DNA from: Ensifer adhaerens
Lineage (GTDB): Bacteria > Pseudomonadota > Alphaproteobacteria > Rhizobiales > Rhizobiaceae
Length of the DNA: 64,000 nucleotides
Assembly (NCBI RefSeq): GCF_000697965.2
Contig: NZ_CP015880.1
Span: forward strand, 682,001-746,000
Direction: 5' to 3'
Positions 54,255-62,203 of the stretch are shown piece by piece. Position 1 is the stretch's first letter. Every line of letters starts with the position of its first letter. The notes beneath the pieces are model-generated. The model was given only the letters and a program-made list of their open reading frames with translations, was not told where the DNA came from and did no database searches. The position numbers were made by a program, and so were the translations under genes.

Positions 54255-54842
54255 TTACCCGATGCTGCCGCTGTCGTCGGGCCGATGCTCCCGCCCGTAG
54301 AGTGCAAGAAATCCGTCGAGCTCCGGTGAGCCGAGACCGAGGCCATGCAGGATCTCGCCGGAAAAGCTGATCGGCGCGGTGCCGGCGGCGGTGACGACGT
54401 GGCCGCTGCGCATCGCCTGCGGCTGATCGCGATAGTGCGAAGCACCATGATAGCCGGTCAGCGCCGCAAGGCTTTCGGCGCTGTTGCCGGTGTGGTCGAC
54501 GCGGTCGAGAAGGCCGCATGTTGCAAGGGCATGGACGCCGCCGCAAATGGCTGCGACCACCCGCTTGTTGCGATCGAAGGCACGGATCGTCGAGGAGAGA
54601 TCGGGCGCCTCGTTCGTGTCCCAGATTGCGCCGCCGCAGATCACCAGCCCGTCGAAGCCGGCCGGGTCGAGGGCATCGACGGAGAGATGCGCCGAGACGT
54701 CGAGGCCGCCCATCGAGGTGACACGCGCGCCGTCGACGGTGGCAACCTCGATATCGACGCCGAGATGGGTGCGCGCCGCCGCCATCAACAGCGCACATTC
54801 CCAATCGGCGAAGCCTTCGCACAGGACGATTGCAAGACGCAT
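54255..54842 (-). CDS. DJ-1/PfpI-family protein
   Basis: A 195-residue protein of the glutamine-amidotransferase-like DJ-1/PfpI superfamily. The nucleophile-elbow Cys is in AAICGGVHALATCGLLD; a Glu/Asp-containing loop (LCEGFADWECALLMAA) opens the fold. These proteins act as glyoxalases, amidases or chaperones; which is unclear. It starts ten bases after the GNAT gene stop, so the two form one operon that is preceded by the attenuator-like leader. Confidence 0.83.
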   Translation of the reverse strand: MRLAIVLCEGFADWECALLMAAARTHLGVDIEVATVDGARVTSMGGLDVSAHLSVDALDPAGFDGLVICGGAIWDTNEAPDLSSTIRAFDRNKRVVAAICGGVHALATCGLLDRVDHTGNSAESLAALTGYHGASHYRDQPQAMRSGHVVTAAGTAPISFSGEILHGLGLGSPELDGFLALYGREHRPDDSGSIG

Positions 54843-54852
54843 CGGCAGCTCC

Positions 54853-55356
54853 TCAGCCCAGCTTCTGCATATAGCGCATGCCGGTCACCGGGCGAGGGAC
54901 GAAGCGTTCGGATTCGTAGAAATGGTGTGCCTGGAAGTTGCCCGTGGCGGCGCTGACCGAAAGGAAGTCGCAGCCGGCCATCTTCGCCTGCTCACGCGCC
55001 TTGGCGACCAGGTGGCGGCCAATGCCTGTGCCGCGGCTTTCCGGGCGAACGAAGAGGTGATGCAGCTCCATGCCGCGTGCGCCTTCGGCGGCCCGGTAGA
55101 TCGGCACGAGGATCGCGTAGCCGATCAGCCGGTTGCCGGCCTCGGCGACGAGCGCCGTAATCCACGGCGTACGGCCGAAAAGGTCACGCTCCAGCTGTTC
55201 GGGCGTGATCGGGGCGGCGTCGCCGTGATGGGCCGAAAGTTCGGCGATCATGTCGCGCAGTTCCGGCAGGTCGCGCTGCTTGGCGCAACGGATCGTCACC
55301 ATCGGCGGGCGCGTCGCCGGTGTCGCATGAAGGGTGGGGATGGCGGTCTGTAGCAT
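54853..55356 (-). CDS. GNAT-family N-acetyltransferase under a leader-peptide attenuator
   Basis: A 167-residue acetyltransferase. The acetyl-CoA motif is RPESRGTGIGRHLVAKA, and the LVAEAGNRLIGYAILVPIYRAAEGARGMELHHLFV core and NFQAHHFYESERF are typical of the GNAT fold. CGAGGAGC precedes the start. The upstream leader (55395-55499) has all parts of a ribosome-dependent attenuator with aromatic control codons. The acetyl acceptor may therefore be an aromatic amino acid or amine, which is inference. It is cotranscribed with the DJ-1 gene. Confidence 0.88.
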   Translation of the reverse strand: MLQTAIPTLHATPATRPPMVTIRCAKQRDLPELRDMIAELSAHHGDAAPITPEQLERDLFGRTPWITALVAEAGNRLIGYAILVPIYRAAEGARGMELHHLFVRPESRGTGIGRHLVAKAREQAKMAGCDFLSVSAATGNFQAHHFYESERFVPRPVTGMRYMQKLG

Positions 55357-55394
55357 GTCTGGGCTCCTCGGGTTTTCTCGCCATCAGGAGCCGG

Positions 55395-55499
55395 AAAAAC
55401 AAAAGCCGCCTGATGGCGGCCTTGTTGAATATGATCAGCAGGCCGCTCCTATCGGAACAGCCAAAAATACACGCGGCAAATGGGTGCGTTCTTGATCAT
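55395..55499 (-). ncRNA. Attenuator leader RNA of the GNAT operon
   Basis: If terminated at the U-tract, the transcript is about 105 nt. Three competing stems are visible on the minus strand. Stem 1:2 is GCTGTTCC with GGAGCGGC (55461-55442). Stem 2:3 is GCGGCCT with AGGCCGC (55446-55440 and 55422-55416). Stem 3:4 is GCCGCC with GGCGGC (55420-55405), followed by TTTTGTTTTT (55404-55395). Stems 1:2 and 3:4 can coexist, while 2:3 excludes both, as in amino-acid attenuators. ATGATCA at the 5' end can also pair with TGATCAT at 55437-55431. Confidence 0.75.
55449..55499 (-). CDS. 16-residue leader peptide MIKNAPICRVYFWLFR
   Basis: An ATG at 55499 opens a 16-codon frame that ends with TAG at 55451-55449. 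It carries the aromatic run Tyr-Phe-Trp-Leu-Phe just before its end, positioned over stem segment 1. No ribosome site precedes it, and the predicted transcription start coincides with its ATG, so it would be translated leaderless, as is known for trpL of Sinorhizobium meliloti. Ribosome stalling on Tyr, Phe or Trp codons would free segment 2 to pair with segment 3. Confidence 0.7.
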   Translation of the reverse strand: MIKNAPICRVYFWLFR

Positions 55500-55505
55500 G
55501 GGCGC

Positions 55506-55534
55506 TAGATTGTTTGTTTTCGTGATTTTGTCAA
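55506..55534 (-). promoter_or_regulatory. Sigma-70 promoter of the GNAT operon leader
   Basis: TTGACA (55534-55529) and AATCTA (55511-55506) are separated by exactly 17 bases on the minus strand. The expected start, seven bases after the -10 box, falls on the A of the leader-peptide ATG at 55499. Confidence 0.75.
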
Positions 55535-55570
55535 CGGGGATTTTTCAAGGCGACTAATTAAGCTGCCGCC

Positions 55571-55984
55571 TCAGTGCTCGCTCTCGCACATAGAGTGGTC
55601 GGCGAGCGCCCGGATCACGTAGCAGTCGCCGACGGTGTGATTGCCGTCGCAGGCGACGATGCGTTCCAGTTCCTGCTCCAGCTTCCTCAATCGCGCGATC
55701 TTCTCGCGCACCGTTGCCAGGTGCTCGCTGGCGATGCGGTCGGCTTCGCCGCAAGGTCGCTCCGGATGCTGGCTGAGGGCGAGCAGGTCCTTGATCGAAT
55801 CGATCGACAAGCCGAGGTCGCGCGCATGGCGGATAAAGGCCAGTCGCTCAAGTTCGCCTTTCTCGTACCGCCGCTGATTGCCTTCGGAGCGCTCGGGCGC
55901 TGCGATCAGTCCCATCTGCTCGTAGTAGCGGATCGTCGGGATTTTGACGCCGGTGCGCCGGGAGAGATCGCCGATGGAATACAT
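55571..55984 (-). CDS. MerR-family regulator, probably metal-responsive
   Basis: A 137-residue activator. The MerR helix-turn-helix (MYSIGDLSRRTGVKIPTIRYYEQMGLIAAPERSEGNQRRY) is followed by a long dimerisation helix (about 82-112). Three cysteines, Cys78, Cys112 and Cys121, are spaced like the metal ligands of MerR/ZntR/CadR proteins, and a Cys-His-rich tail (DHSMCESEH) follows. That suggests sensing of a heavy metal such as Zn, Cd, Pb or Hg. No transporter or reductase target lies beside it. Start at 55984 is fixed by the conserved first strand. Confidence 0.85.
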   Translation of the reverse strand: MYSIGDLSRRTGVKIPTIRYYEQMGLIAAPERSEGNQRRYEKGELERLAFIRHARDLGLSIDSIKDLLALSQHPERPCGEADRIASEHLATVREKIARLRKLEQELERIVACDGNHTVGDCYVIRALADHSMCESEH

Positions 55985-55997
55985 GCTCGCCTCAAAC

Positions 55998-56018
55998 CTA
56001 TAGCTTCTGGAGCAATAG
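55998..56018. promoter_or_regulatory. MerR-type operator dyad
   Basis: CTATAGCT and AGCAATAG flank a TCTGG centre, 14 bases upstream of the MerR start. The dyad has one mismatched pair and resembles the CTATAG-type operators of metal-sensing MerR proteins, suggesting autoregulation. Confidence 0.5.
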
Positions 56019-56109
56019 ATAGTTGGGCGCGACCAAGTGTCAATGGTTGGGAAGGGGAGGGGCCGGTCTCGGCCCCTCCGAATGCTGGACGCTGCGAGGG
56101 CGGCTTGTC

Positions 56110-56985
56110 CTAGCCGCGGTCGTTTTCGAGGAACGAGAGCAGGGCTTCGTCGAAGAGATCGCTTTCTTCCAGCTGCGGCGTATGCCCGCTCTGTTCGAAG
56201 AGCCGCACCGTCAGGTTCGTGAAGTCCGCCCGGTACTCGTCCCAGCTGAAGGCCGGGGCGACGAGATAGTCCGAGCGGCCGAGCGCAAGCAGCACCGGCG
56301 CTGCCAGCCTGTTCAAACCCTTGCGGATATTGATATCGCGAAACACCTCGCCCCAGAGATGGTCGAATACCGCGTTGTTGGCAGTGACATCTCGCCAAAG
56401 AGTCGTTGCGTCGAAGTCCGGCTGATGCCAGCTCTTCGCGCCGAGCCGGATCAGCAGGGCTTTGAAACGTTCCTCAGGCCGCGCCGTGATATCGTCGCCA
56501 AGCTTGGCCATCTCCCGTGCGAAGATCGCTTTACGGGTCGGCGACACCGTTTCTTCCCAGATCCGGTCGGCGAGCGCCATATGACGAGCCGAATGGCTCG
56601 GACCGGTGCCGACCATGATCACGTGGCTGACGCGCTCCGGGTGTCGCTTGGCATATTCGAGGGCCATATAGCCATGGCCGGAGTGTCCGAGAATGGCGAA
56701 GCGTTCGAGCCCCAGATGCGCCCGCATTCGCTCGATATCATCGAGCACCGTCTCGAAGCCGATGTCGCCAGCGGCATAGTTGGTCCGCGCCGGTGCGAAG
56801 CCGCGGTGGTCGATGAAGATCAGCCGCAACTTCTCGCGAAGCGCTTGGGAGAAGGTGCGGGGGTAGTAGGCGGCGCTGCCGATGACGAGCAGCGGCGTGC
56901 CACTGCCTTCGATCCTATAGCCGAGGTCGAAGGGGCCGGCGCCAAGGCTGCCGGCTTCGGAAACAAATCCGTCTTTGGTGGTCAT
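56110..56985 (-). CDS. Alpha/beta hydrolase
   Basis: A 291-residue serine hydrolase. The nucleophile Ser sits in ILGHSGHGYMALEYAKRHPERV, an acid in ALGRSDYLVAP, and the catalytic His in EQSGHTPQLEES. The N-terminal DLGYRIEGSGTPLLVIGSAAYYPRTFS is typical of the proline iminopeptidase-like and ester hydrolase branch. Substrate unknown. It stands alone, upstream of merR on the same strand. Confidence 0.88.
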   Translation of the reverse strand: MTTKDGFVSEAGSLGAGPFDLGYRIEGSGTPLLVIGSAAYYPRTFSQALREKLRLIFIDHRGFAPARTNYAAGDIGFETVLDDIERMRAHLGLERFAILGHSGHGYMALEYAKRHPERVSHVIMVGTGPSHSARHMALADRIWEETVSPTRKAIFAREMAKLGDDITARPEERFKALLIRLGAKSWHQPDFDATTLWRDVTANNAVFDHLWGEVFRDINIRKGLNRLAAPVLLALGRSDYLVAPAFSWDEYRADFTNLTVRLFEQSGHTPQLEESDLFDEALLSFLENDRG

Positions 56986-57215
56986 GAGGATGATCCTAGC
57001 GATGGCCGGTGAACGGTCATGTCCGTGTCAGGACGTTCAGGCGGCCGAAAAAAAAGCCATGCCAAAAACCGCCGAAGGGCGGCTGTGGCGTCGGTCGTTT
57101 TCTGCCGGCGAAAGTCGCTAACGGATCAGGCGCATGGATCTTGGTCCTCTTTGGAGGATCGCTGGATATCATCGATTGTCCGACCGAGACAAGCCGATCG
57201 GCGCAAACCGCCCTC
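56986..57215. other. Intergenic region
   Basis: A 230-base gap between two minus-strand genes. It contains an A-run (57047-57055) and a small stem CCGCC/GGCGG (57083-57094). I see no ORF I can support and no operator dyad. Confidence 0.35.
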
Positions 57216-57683
57216 TCAGGGGATGTCGTCGCCGCCGTTGGCGAGATCGGCGGTCGCCACGTCGCGCTGCTGCTCGACACCCATCGCGCGCTCGACAGCC
57301 TTGCGGATCTCTTCCTCGGCGGCCTGCCGCTGCTCGGGGGGCATCTCCTTGAGATCCGATTCGGTCAGGCCCATCGCCTTGAGGACCTGTTCGCGGATTT
57401 TCTCAACCAGGCTCTTCTTCGCTTCCTTCAGAAACTCGTCGCTGACCGAACCGTCCGAGGCCGCAGGGCCTTCTTTGGCGGAAATCGAAGCCGTGCTCTC
57501 GCCGTCGCGCGCCGCCGTCATCCACAGCGCGTTGGAAAGGGCGTTCGAGGTCGAAGGCGGCGCGATCGTCGGGGCCTGGCGCGGGCGCGCATCACCGCCG
57601 CTCTCCTCGATCGGCGCGATAGTGCCCGCCTGCTGGCGGCGCTGGGAGAAGTAGTAGTTCGAAATGCTGTTGTCGATCTTCAT
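57216..57683 (-). CDS. Hypothetical protein with charged helical C-terminus (155 residues)
   Basis: A 155-residue protein. The N-terminal third is Ser/Pro/Ala-rich and probably disordered (MKIDNSISNYYFSQRRQQAG), and the last 70 residues form charged helices (FLKEAKKSLVEKIREQVLKAMGL and PEQRQAAEEEIRKAVERAMGVEQQ). GGGGGATTCCC precedes the start. The composition and regular helix pattern support a real protein. I do not recognise its family. Confidence 0.65.
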   Translation of the reverse strand: MKIDNSISNYYFSQRRQQAGTIAPIEESGGDARPRQAPTIAPPSTSNALSNALWMTAARDGESTASISAKEGPAASDGSVSDEFLKEAKKSLVEKIREQVLKAMGLTESDLKEMPPEQRQAAEEEIRKAVERAMGVEQQRDVATADLANGGDDIP

Positions 57684-57787
57684 GGGAATCCCCCGGAATC
57701 TGTCGTCCGGGGGAAGCTGCTGTCGCGGGCTTGCGCGGAGCTTACTTTTGCAACCTTCTAGCGAGAATTAGGGATGCTTCGCGCGCG

Positions 57788-60121
57788 TCAAGGCAGAGTG
57801 TAGGCGATGATGTAGTCACCGGGCCTGGTGCCGACCGAGCCGTGGCCGCCGGCAACGATCAGCACATATTGCTTGTCGCCGACCGCATAGCTCATCGGCG
57901 TCGACTGGCCGCCGGCGGGAAGGCGCGCCTCCCAGAGCTGGCGTCCGGTCGTGAGGTCATAGGCGCGCAGATAATCGTCGACAGCGGCACCCAGGAAGGC
58001 GACGCCCCCCTTGGTGATCATCGGCCCGCCGATGCCCGGTACGCCGACCTTGAACGGCAGCGGCAACGGCGTCATGTCCTCGACGGTGCCGTTCTTGTGC
58101 TTGTAGGCGATCTTGCCGGTCCTGAGATCGGCTCCAGCGACGTAACCCCACGGCGGCGCCTGGCAGGGAATGCCGAGCGGTCCAAGGAAGGGGCCCATGA
58201 AGACGCCATAGGGCGCTCCATCGTTGCGATTGAGCCCTTGCTCCGATCCCTTCTCGTCCTGGCCCTTCGGCGGCACCTGGTCGCGGGGCACGAGCCGCGA
58301 GGTGAAGGCGAGATAGGTCGGCATGCCGAACATCACCTGCCGCTCCGGATCGATCGCGACGGAACCCCAGTTGAAGGTGCCGAAGTTGCCGGGATAGACG
58401 AGCGTGCCCTCGATCGACGGCGGCGTGTAGCGTCCCTCATATTTCAGCGAGCGGAACGCGATGCGGCAGGCAAGCTGGTCGAACAGCGTGACGCCCCACA
58501 TGTCCTTTTCCTGTAGCGGTGCAGGCATGAAGGTGAGGCCGGAGACCGGCTGGGTCGGGGCGGTGAAGTCCTCGGGGATCGCGCCACCCGGCGCCTGCAC
58601 CTCCTCGACCGGGATGATCGGTTCGCCGCTCCTGCGGTCGAGCACGTAGATGTCGCCCTGTTTCGTCGGTCCGACCAAAGCTGGCACGACGGTGCCGTCC
58701 TCCTTGGTGATGTCAAGCAGCGCCGGCTGCGCCGGCACGTCCATGTCCCAGAGGTCGTGATGTACGGTCTGGCGAACCCAGCGCACCGCGCCCGAATTGA
58801 TGTCGAGCGCGACGATCGAGGAGGAATATTTCTCGACGTGTTCGCTGCGGCCCATGCCGAGCTGGTCGGGCACCTGGTTGCCCATGGGGATGTAGACGAG
58901 GCCGAGACCCTCGTCATAGCTGAAGACCGACCAGCTGTTCGGCGAGTTGGTGGTGTAGGTCTGGCCTTCGGGGAGCGGTGCCGTCACATCAGGGTTGCCG
59001 CTGTCCCAGTTCCAGATCAGAGCACCGGTGTTGATGTCGAACGCGCGGATGACGCCGGACTGTTCCTGGGTGGAATAGTTGTCGTTGACCGCACCGCCGA
59101 TGATCAGCTTGCCGGCGACGGCAACCGGCGGCGACGTCGAATAATAGTAACCGGCCGGGTTGTATTTCATGCCCGTTTCGAGATGCAGGACGCCATTGTC
59201 GGCAAAGCTGGTGCAGACGGACCCCGTCGCCGCATCGAGCGCGATCAACCGCGCGTCGGAGGTCGGAAGGTACACCCGTTCGGCGCAGGGGCTGCCCGGG
59301 GCTGCAGCCGGGTCGGCCCAATAGGTAACGCCGCGGCAGGTCTGGTGCTGGCGGTCCGGGTTCATGCCCGAGTTGCTGTCATATTTCCATTTCTCTTCGC
59401 CGGTTGCCGCATCGAGCGCGATCGCCCAGTTGTGCGGTGTGCAGGCATAGAGCGTGTCTTTGATCTTGAGCGGCGTCACCTGATAGGTCGTCTCGCCCAC
59501 GTCGTCGGGTCTCTTGATGTCGCCGGTCTGGTATTGCCAGGCAACCCTCAGCCCCCCGACATTCTCAGGCGTGATCTGATCGAGCGGCGAGTAGCGCTGG
59601 CCGAAGGCGGTGCGCCCGTACTGGTGCCATTCGTCCGGCGGTACCGAGCCGCCGAGCGGTGGATTTTCAGCGACGACATCGCTCGGCAGATCGCCGCGTA
59701 TGTCGTGCGGGTCCTGCATGATTGCGTAGCCCGCGACACCAACCGATACCAGCACCGCAAATGCCAGCGGCCAGCCACTCACGGCATAACGCTCGCCCGT
59801 CGGGCTTTCGAAGCCGAGCGGCCGGCGCACGGCCGGCAACAGCAGCCAGAGCCCCAGAAGGACGATGACGCCGCCACGCGGGCCAAGCTGCCACCAGTCG
59901 AAACCGACCTCAGACACCGCCCAGCCGAGCGAGCCCAGGATCATGAACGCATAGAGCCAGATCGCCGCCGATTTCCGCATGAACAGCAGCACCGCCGTCA
60001 GCAGGAAGCCGATGCCGATTGCGAGGTAATAGGGGCTGCCGCCAAGCATCAGCAGCTTGGCGCCGCCGCCGCCAAGCGCGAGGCCGATGATTGCAAAGAC
60101 GATGGCCGTCAGAACGAGCAT
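57788..60121 (-). CDS. gcd: Membrane-bound PQQ-dependent glucose dehydrogenase
   Basis: A 777-residue quinoprotein that oxidises aldoses such as glucose (or quinate/shikimate in close relatives) to the lactone in the periplasm and passes electrons to ubiquinone. Five transmembrane segments occupy about residues 1-130, followed by an eight-bladed beta-propeller with repeated W-docking motifs (ALDAATGEEKWKYDSNSG, VALDINSGAVRWVRQTVHHDLWDMDVPAQP). ATG at 60121 follows GGGAG; the longer frame has no extra helix. No pqq synthesis genes are in this window. It ends near a small stem on the plus strand. Confidence 0.92.
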   Translation of the reverse strand: MLVLTAIVFAIIGLALGGGGAKLLMLGGSPYYLAIGIGFLLTAVLLFMRKSAAIWLYAFMILGSLGWAVSEVGFDWWQLGPRGGVIVLLGLWLLLPAVRRPLGFESPTGERYAVSGWPLAFAVLVSVGVAGYAIMQDPHDIRGDLPSDVVAENPPLGGSVPPDEWHQYGRTAFGQRYSPLDQITPENVGGLRVAWQYQTGDIKRPDDVGETTYQVTPLKIKDTLYACTPHNWAIALDAATGEEKWKYDSNSGMNPDRQHQTCRGVTYWADPAAAPGSPCAERVYLPTSDARLIALDAATGSVCTSFADNGVLHLETGMKYNPAGYYYSTSPPVAVAGKLIIGGAVNDNYSTQEQSGVIRAFDINTGALIWNWDSGNPDVTAPLPEGQTYTTNSPNSWSVFSYDEGLGLVYIPMGNQVPDQLGMGRSEHVEKYSSSIVALDINSGAVRWVRQTVHHDLWDMDVPAQPALLDITKEDGTVVPALVGPTKQGDIYVLDRRSGEPIIPVEEVQAPGGAIPEDFTAPTQPVSGLTFMPAPLQEKDMWGVTLFDQLACRIAFRSLKYEGRYTPPSIEGTLVYPGNFGTFNWGSVAIDPERQVMFGMPTYLAFTSRLVPRDQVPPKGQDEKGSEQGLNRNDGAPYGVFMGPFLGPLGIPCQAPPWGYVAGADLRTGKIAYKHKNGTVEDMTPLPLPFKVGVPGIGGPMITKGGVAFLGAAVDDYLRAYDLTTGRQLWEARLPAGGQSTPMSYAVGDKQYVLIVAGGHGSVGTRPGDYIIAYTLP

Positions 60122-60545
60122 GATGGGAACTCCCGCATCGAAGAACGGTGCAGTGGCACGGTTCTTTCCATTGCGGCGGTCCGTCGCCGGGACCGCGTGA
60201 GACAGGTGGCTTCGAAGCGGCGGTCGCAAGCCTGTCGCGGCCGCCCGGTCAGGGAAGGCGCAGAGCGCCTGTCCTGTTAGCACCTAACGCGCCGTCTCTG
60301 CCTTTCAATAGCCACATTCCGCAACGCGGAAATATTCGCAGGCCCGCAATAAAGTTGCGGTCAAGGCGACCGAACGTGGACGACCGGTGCGTTTAAGCGC
60401 CGCTGGCGGCGCGTTGGCTGAGGGCAGCCAGGTGCCCGTCCCCGCGTAAAAACAGCGGCATAGAACGATTTGATGAATCGGCCTGGCAGCAGAAGCGCAA
60501 GGCCGCGGAAATACGGCGCACCGGAATGCCGCATTCCCGAGACGG
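60122..60545. other. Intergenic region between gcd and selO
   Basis: A 424-base gap that holds the gcd promoter on the minus strand. A 7-bp hairpin (GCGCCGC/GCGGCGC, 60397-60412) is the only clear structure. Open frames across it are Arg/Ser-rich shadow reading without ribosome sites, so I call no gene here. Confidence 0.45.
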
Positions 60546-62051
60546 CTATGTGCCGCAGAAGGTGCGCTGGACTTCCTCTCCCGGGCTCGGCGGAGCCTGG
60601 TAGCGGGCAAACTGCGGCTGGTCGGTATAGGGGTTGGCGGTAACTTCGACCAGGGCCTCAAAGAGCGAGAAGTCCGCATCCTCGGTCGCGGCCGCGATCG
60701 CCTCTTCGATCCGGTGGTTACGCGGAATAAAGGCCGGGTTGACCGCCATCATGGCGGTCGCGCGTTCATCCGGCGTCGCCTTCTCGCGGCTGAGACGCTG
60801 ACGCCACTCTTGCAGCCACGGCCCGATTGCCCCGGTAGAGGCAAAGGTCGAGGCGAGTGCGGCATCGGCGGCCGGGTCGCGGGCGCTGTCGCACAGCCGC
60901 CGGAAGGTGAGGGTGAAATCCGCTTCCCCCTGATGCATGGCCGTCAGCAGCGCCTGCAACAGGTCGAGATCTCCCTTTTCGCTCATGGCCAATCCGATCT
61001 TGCGCCGCATGCCATCCAGCCAGTGGCGCTGGAAGATCGCGCCGTACTCGCCGAGCGCATCATTGGCCAGTTCCACCGCAGTATCCTGGTTGTCGTCGAA
61101 GAGCGGCACCAGGGTTTCTGCCAGGCGCGCCAGGTTCCATTGCCCGATCGCCGGCTGGCTCGCATAGGCATAGCGACCGATCTGATCGATCGAGGAAAAC
61201 ACCTTCTTGGGATCATAGGCATCGAGGAAGGCGCAAGGGCCGAAGTCGATTGTCTCGCCCGAGATCGTCATGTTGTCGGTGTTCATCACGCCATGAATGA
61301 AGCCGACGTGCAGCCAGCGCGCGATCAGCTCCGCCTGGCGCGCGGTCACCGCCTTGTAGAAGGCAAGATAGGGCCGTTCAGCGTCCCTGACCTCAGGGTA
61401 GTGGCGATCGATCGCGTAGTCGGCAAGCACCTTCACCGACTCCATATCGCCGCGCGCCGCGAAAAATTGGAACGTGCCGACGCGCATATGGCTTGCCGCG
61501 ACCCGCGTGACGATGGCGCCCGGCAGGATCTGTTCGCGATAGACCGGTTGCCCGGTGACGACGGCGGCAAGCGCCCGTGTCGTCGGAATGCCGAGCGCGT
61601 ACATCGCCTCGCTGACGATGTACTCGCGCAAGACTGGACCGAGTGCCGCGCGCCCGTCGCCGCGCCGTGAGAAGGGGGTCTGGCCCGGTCCTTTGAGCTG
61701 GATGTCGCGCCGCTTCCCGTTGCGGTCGATCACCTCGCCAAGGAGGATCGCCCGGCCATCACCGAGTTGCGGCACGAAGGTGCCGAACTGGTGGCCGGCA
61801 TAAGCCATGGCAAGCGGATCGGCACCGGCGGGAAGGCGGTTGCCCGAAAAGATCTCGGCGCCCTCGCGTTCGAGCGTCGCCACGTCGAGACCGAGCTCCT
61901 CGGCCAATGGCTTGTTGAGCTTGATCAGCCAGGGCTCCGCCACCGGAGTGGGCGCGACGCGCGCGAAGAACTGCTGCGGCAGGCGCGCGTAGCTGTTGTC
62001 GAAGGCAAAGGCTTCGGCATTTCCGGTCGGCGAGGCGGGAGCGTAATTCAT
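60546..62051 (-). CDS. selO: Protein adenylyltransferase SelO (YdiU)
   Basis: A 501-residue pseudokinase-fold enzyme that transfers AMP to protein hydroxyls and is linked to redox control. The motifs are clear: the flipped ATP site QLGDGRAILLGE, QLKGPGQTPFSRRGDGRAALGPVLREYI, and HGVMNTDNMTISGETIDFGPCAFLDAYDP as the catalytic and metal-binding region. The C-terminus ends TFCGT, with Cys at the place where mammalian SelO has selenocysteine. ATG at 62051 is the natural start because the conserved sequence begins soon after. Confidence 0.95.
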   Translation of the reverse strand: MNYAPASPTGNAEAFAFDNSYARLPQQFFARVAPTPVAEPWLIKLNKPLAEELGLDVATLEREGAEIFSGNRLPAGADPLAMAYAGHQFGTFVPQLGDGRAILLGEVIDRNGKRRDIQLKGPGQTPFSRRGDGRAALGPVLREYIVSEAMYALGIPTTRALAAVVTGQPVYREQILPGAIVTRVAASHMRVGTFQFFAARGDMESVKVLADYAIDRHYPEVRDAERPYLAFYKAVTARQAELIARWLHVGFIHGVMNTDNMTISGETIDFGPCAFLDAYDPKKVFSSIDQIGRYAYASQPAIGQWNLARLAETLVPLFDDNQDTAVELANDALGEYGAIFQRHWLDGMRRKIGLAMSEKGDLDLLQALLTAMHQGEADFTLTFRRLCDSARDPAADAALASTFASTGAIGPWLQEWRQRLSREKATPDERATAMMAVNPAFIPRNHRIEEAIAAATEDADFSLFEALVEVTANPYTDQPQFARYQAPPSPGEEVQRTFCGT

Positions 62052-62203
62052 GACAGGGCGGTCAACGGCCTTTGCCGGGATGTCCGGCTGCCGTCCTTTC
62101 CGTTCAAGTCTACACAAACACTGTGGCTTTCGCGAGGGTGGCGACGAGAAGGCGCCCTCCCGCAATTGCTTGCGAGAGGGCCGGGAGGGCGAGGCCCCGC
62201 GCC

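Noticed and set aside
60305..60679. Minus-strand 124-codon frame between gcd and selO
   Set aside because: Arg/Ser-rich shadow composition, no ribosome site, overlaps the selO 3' end.
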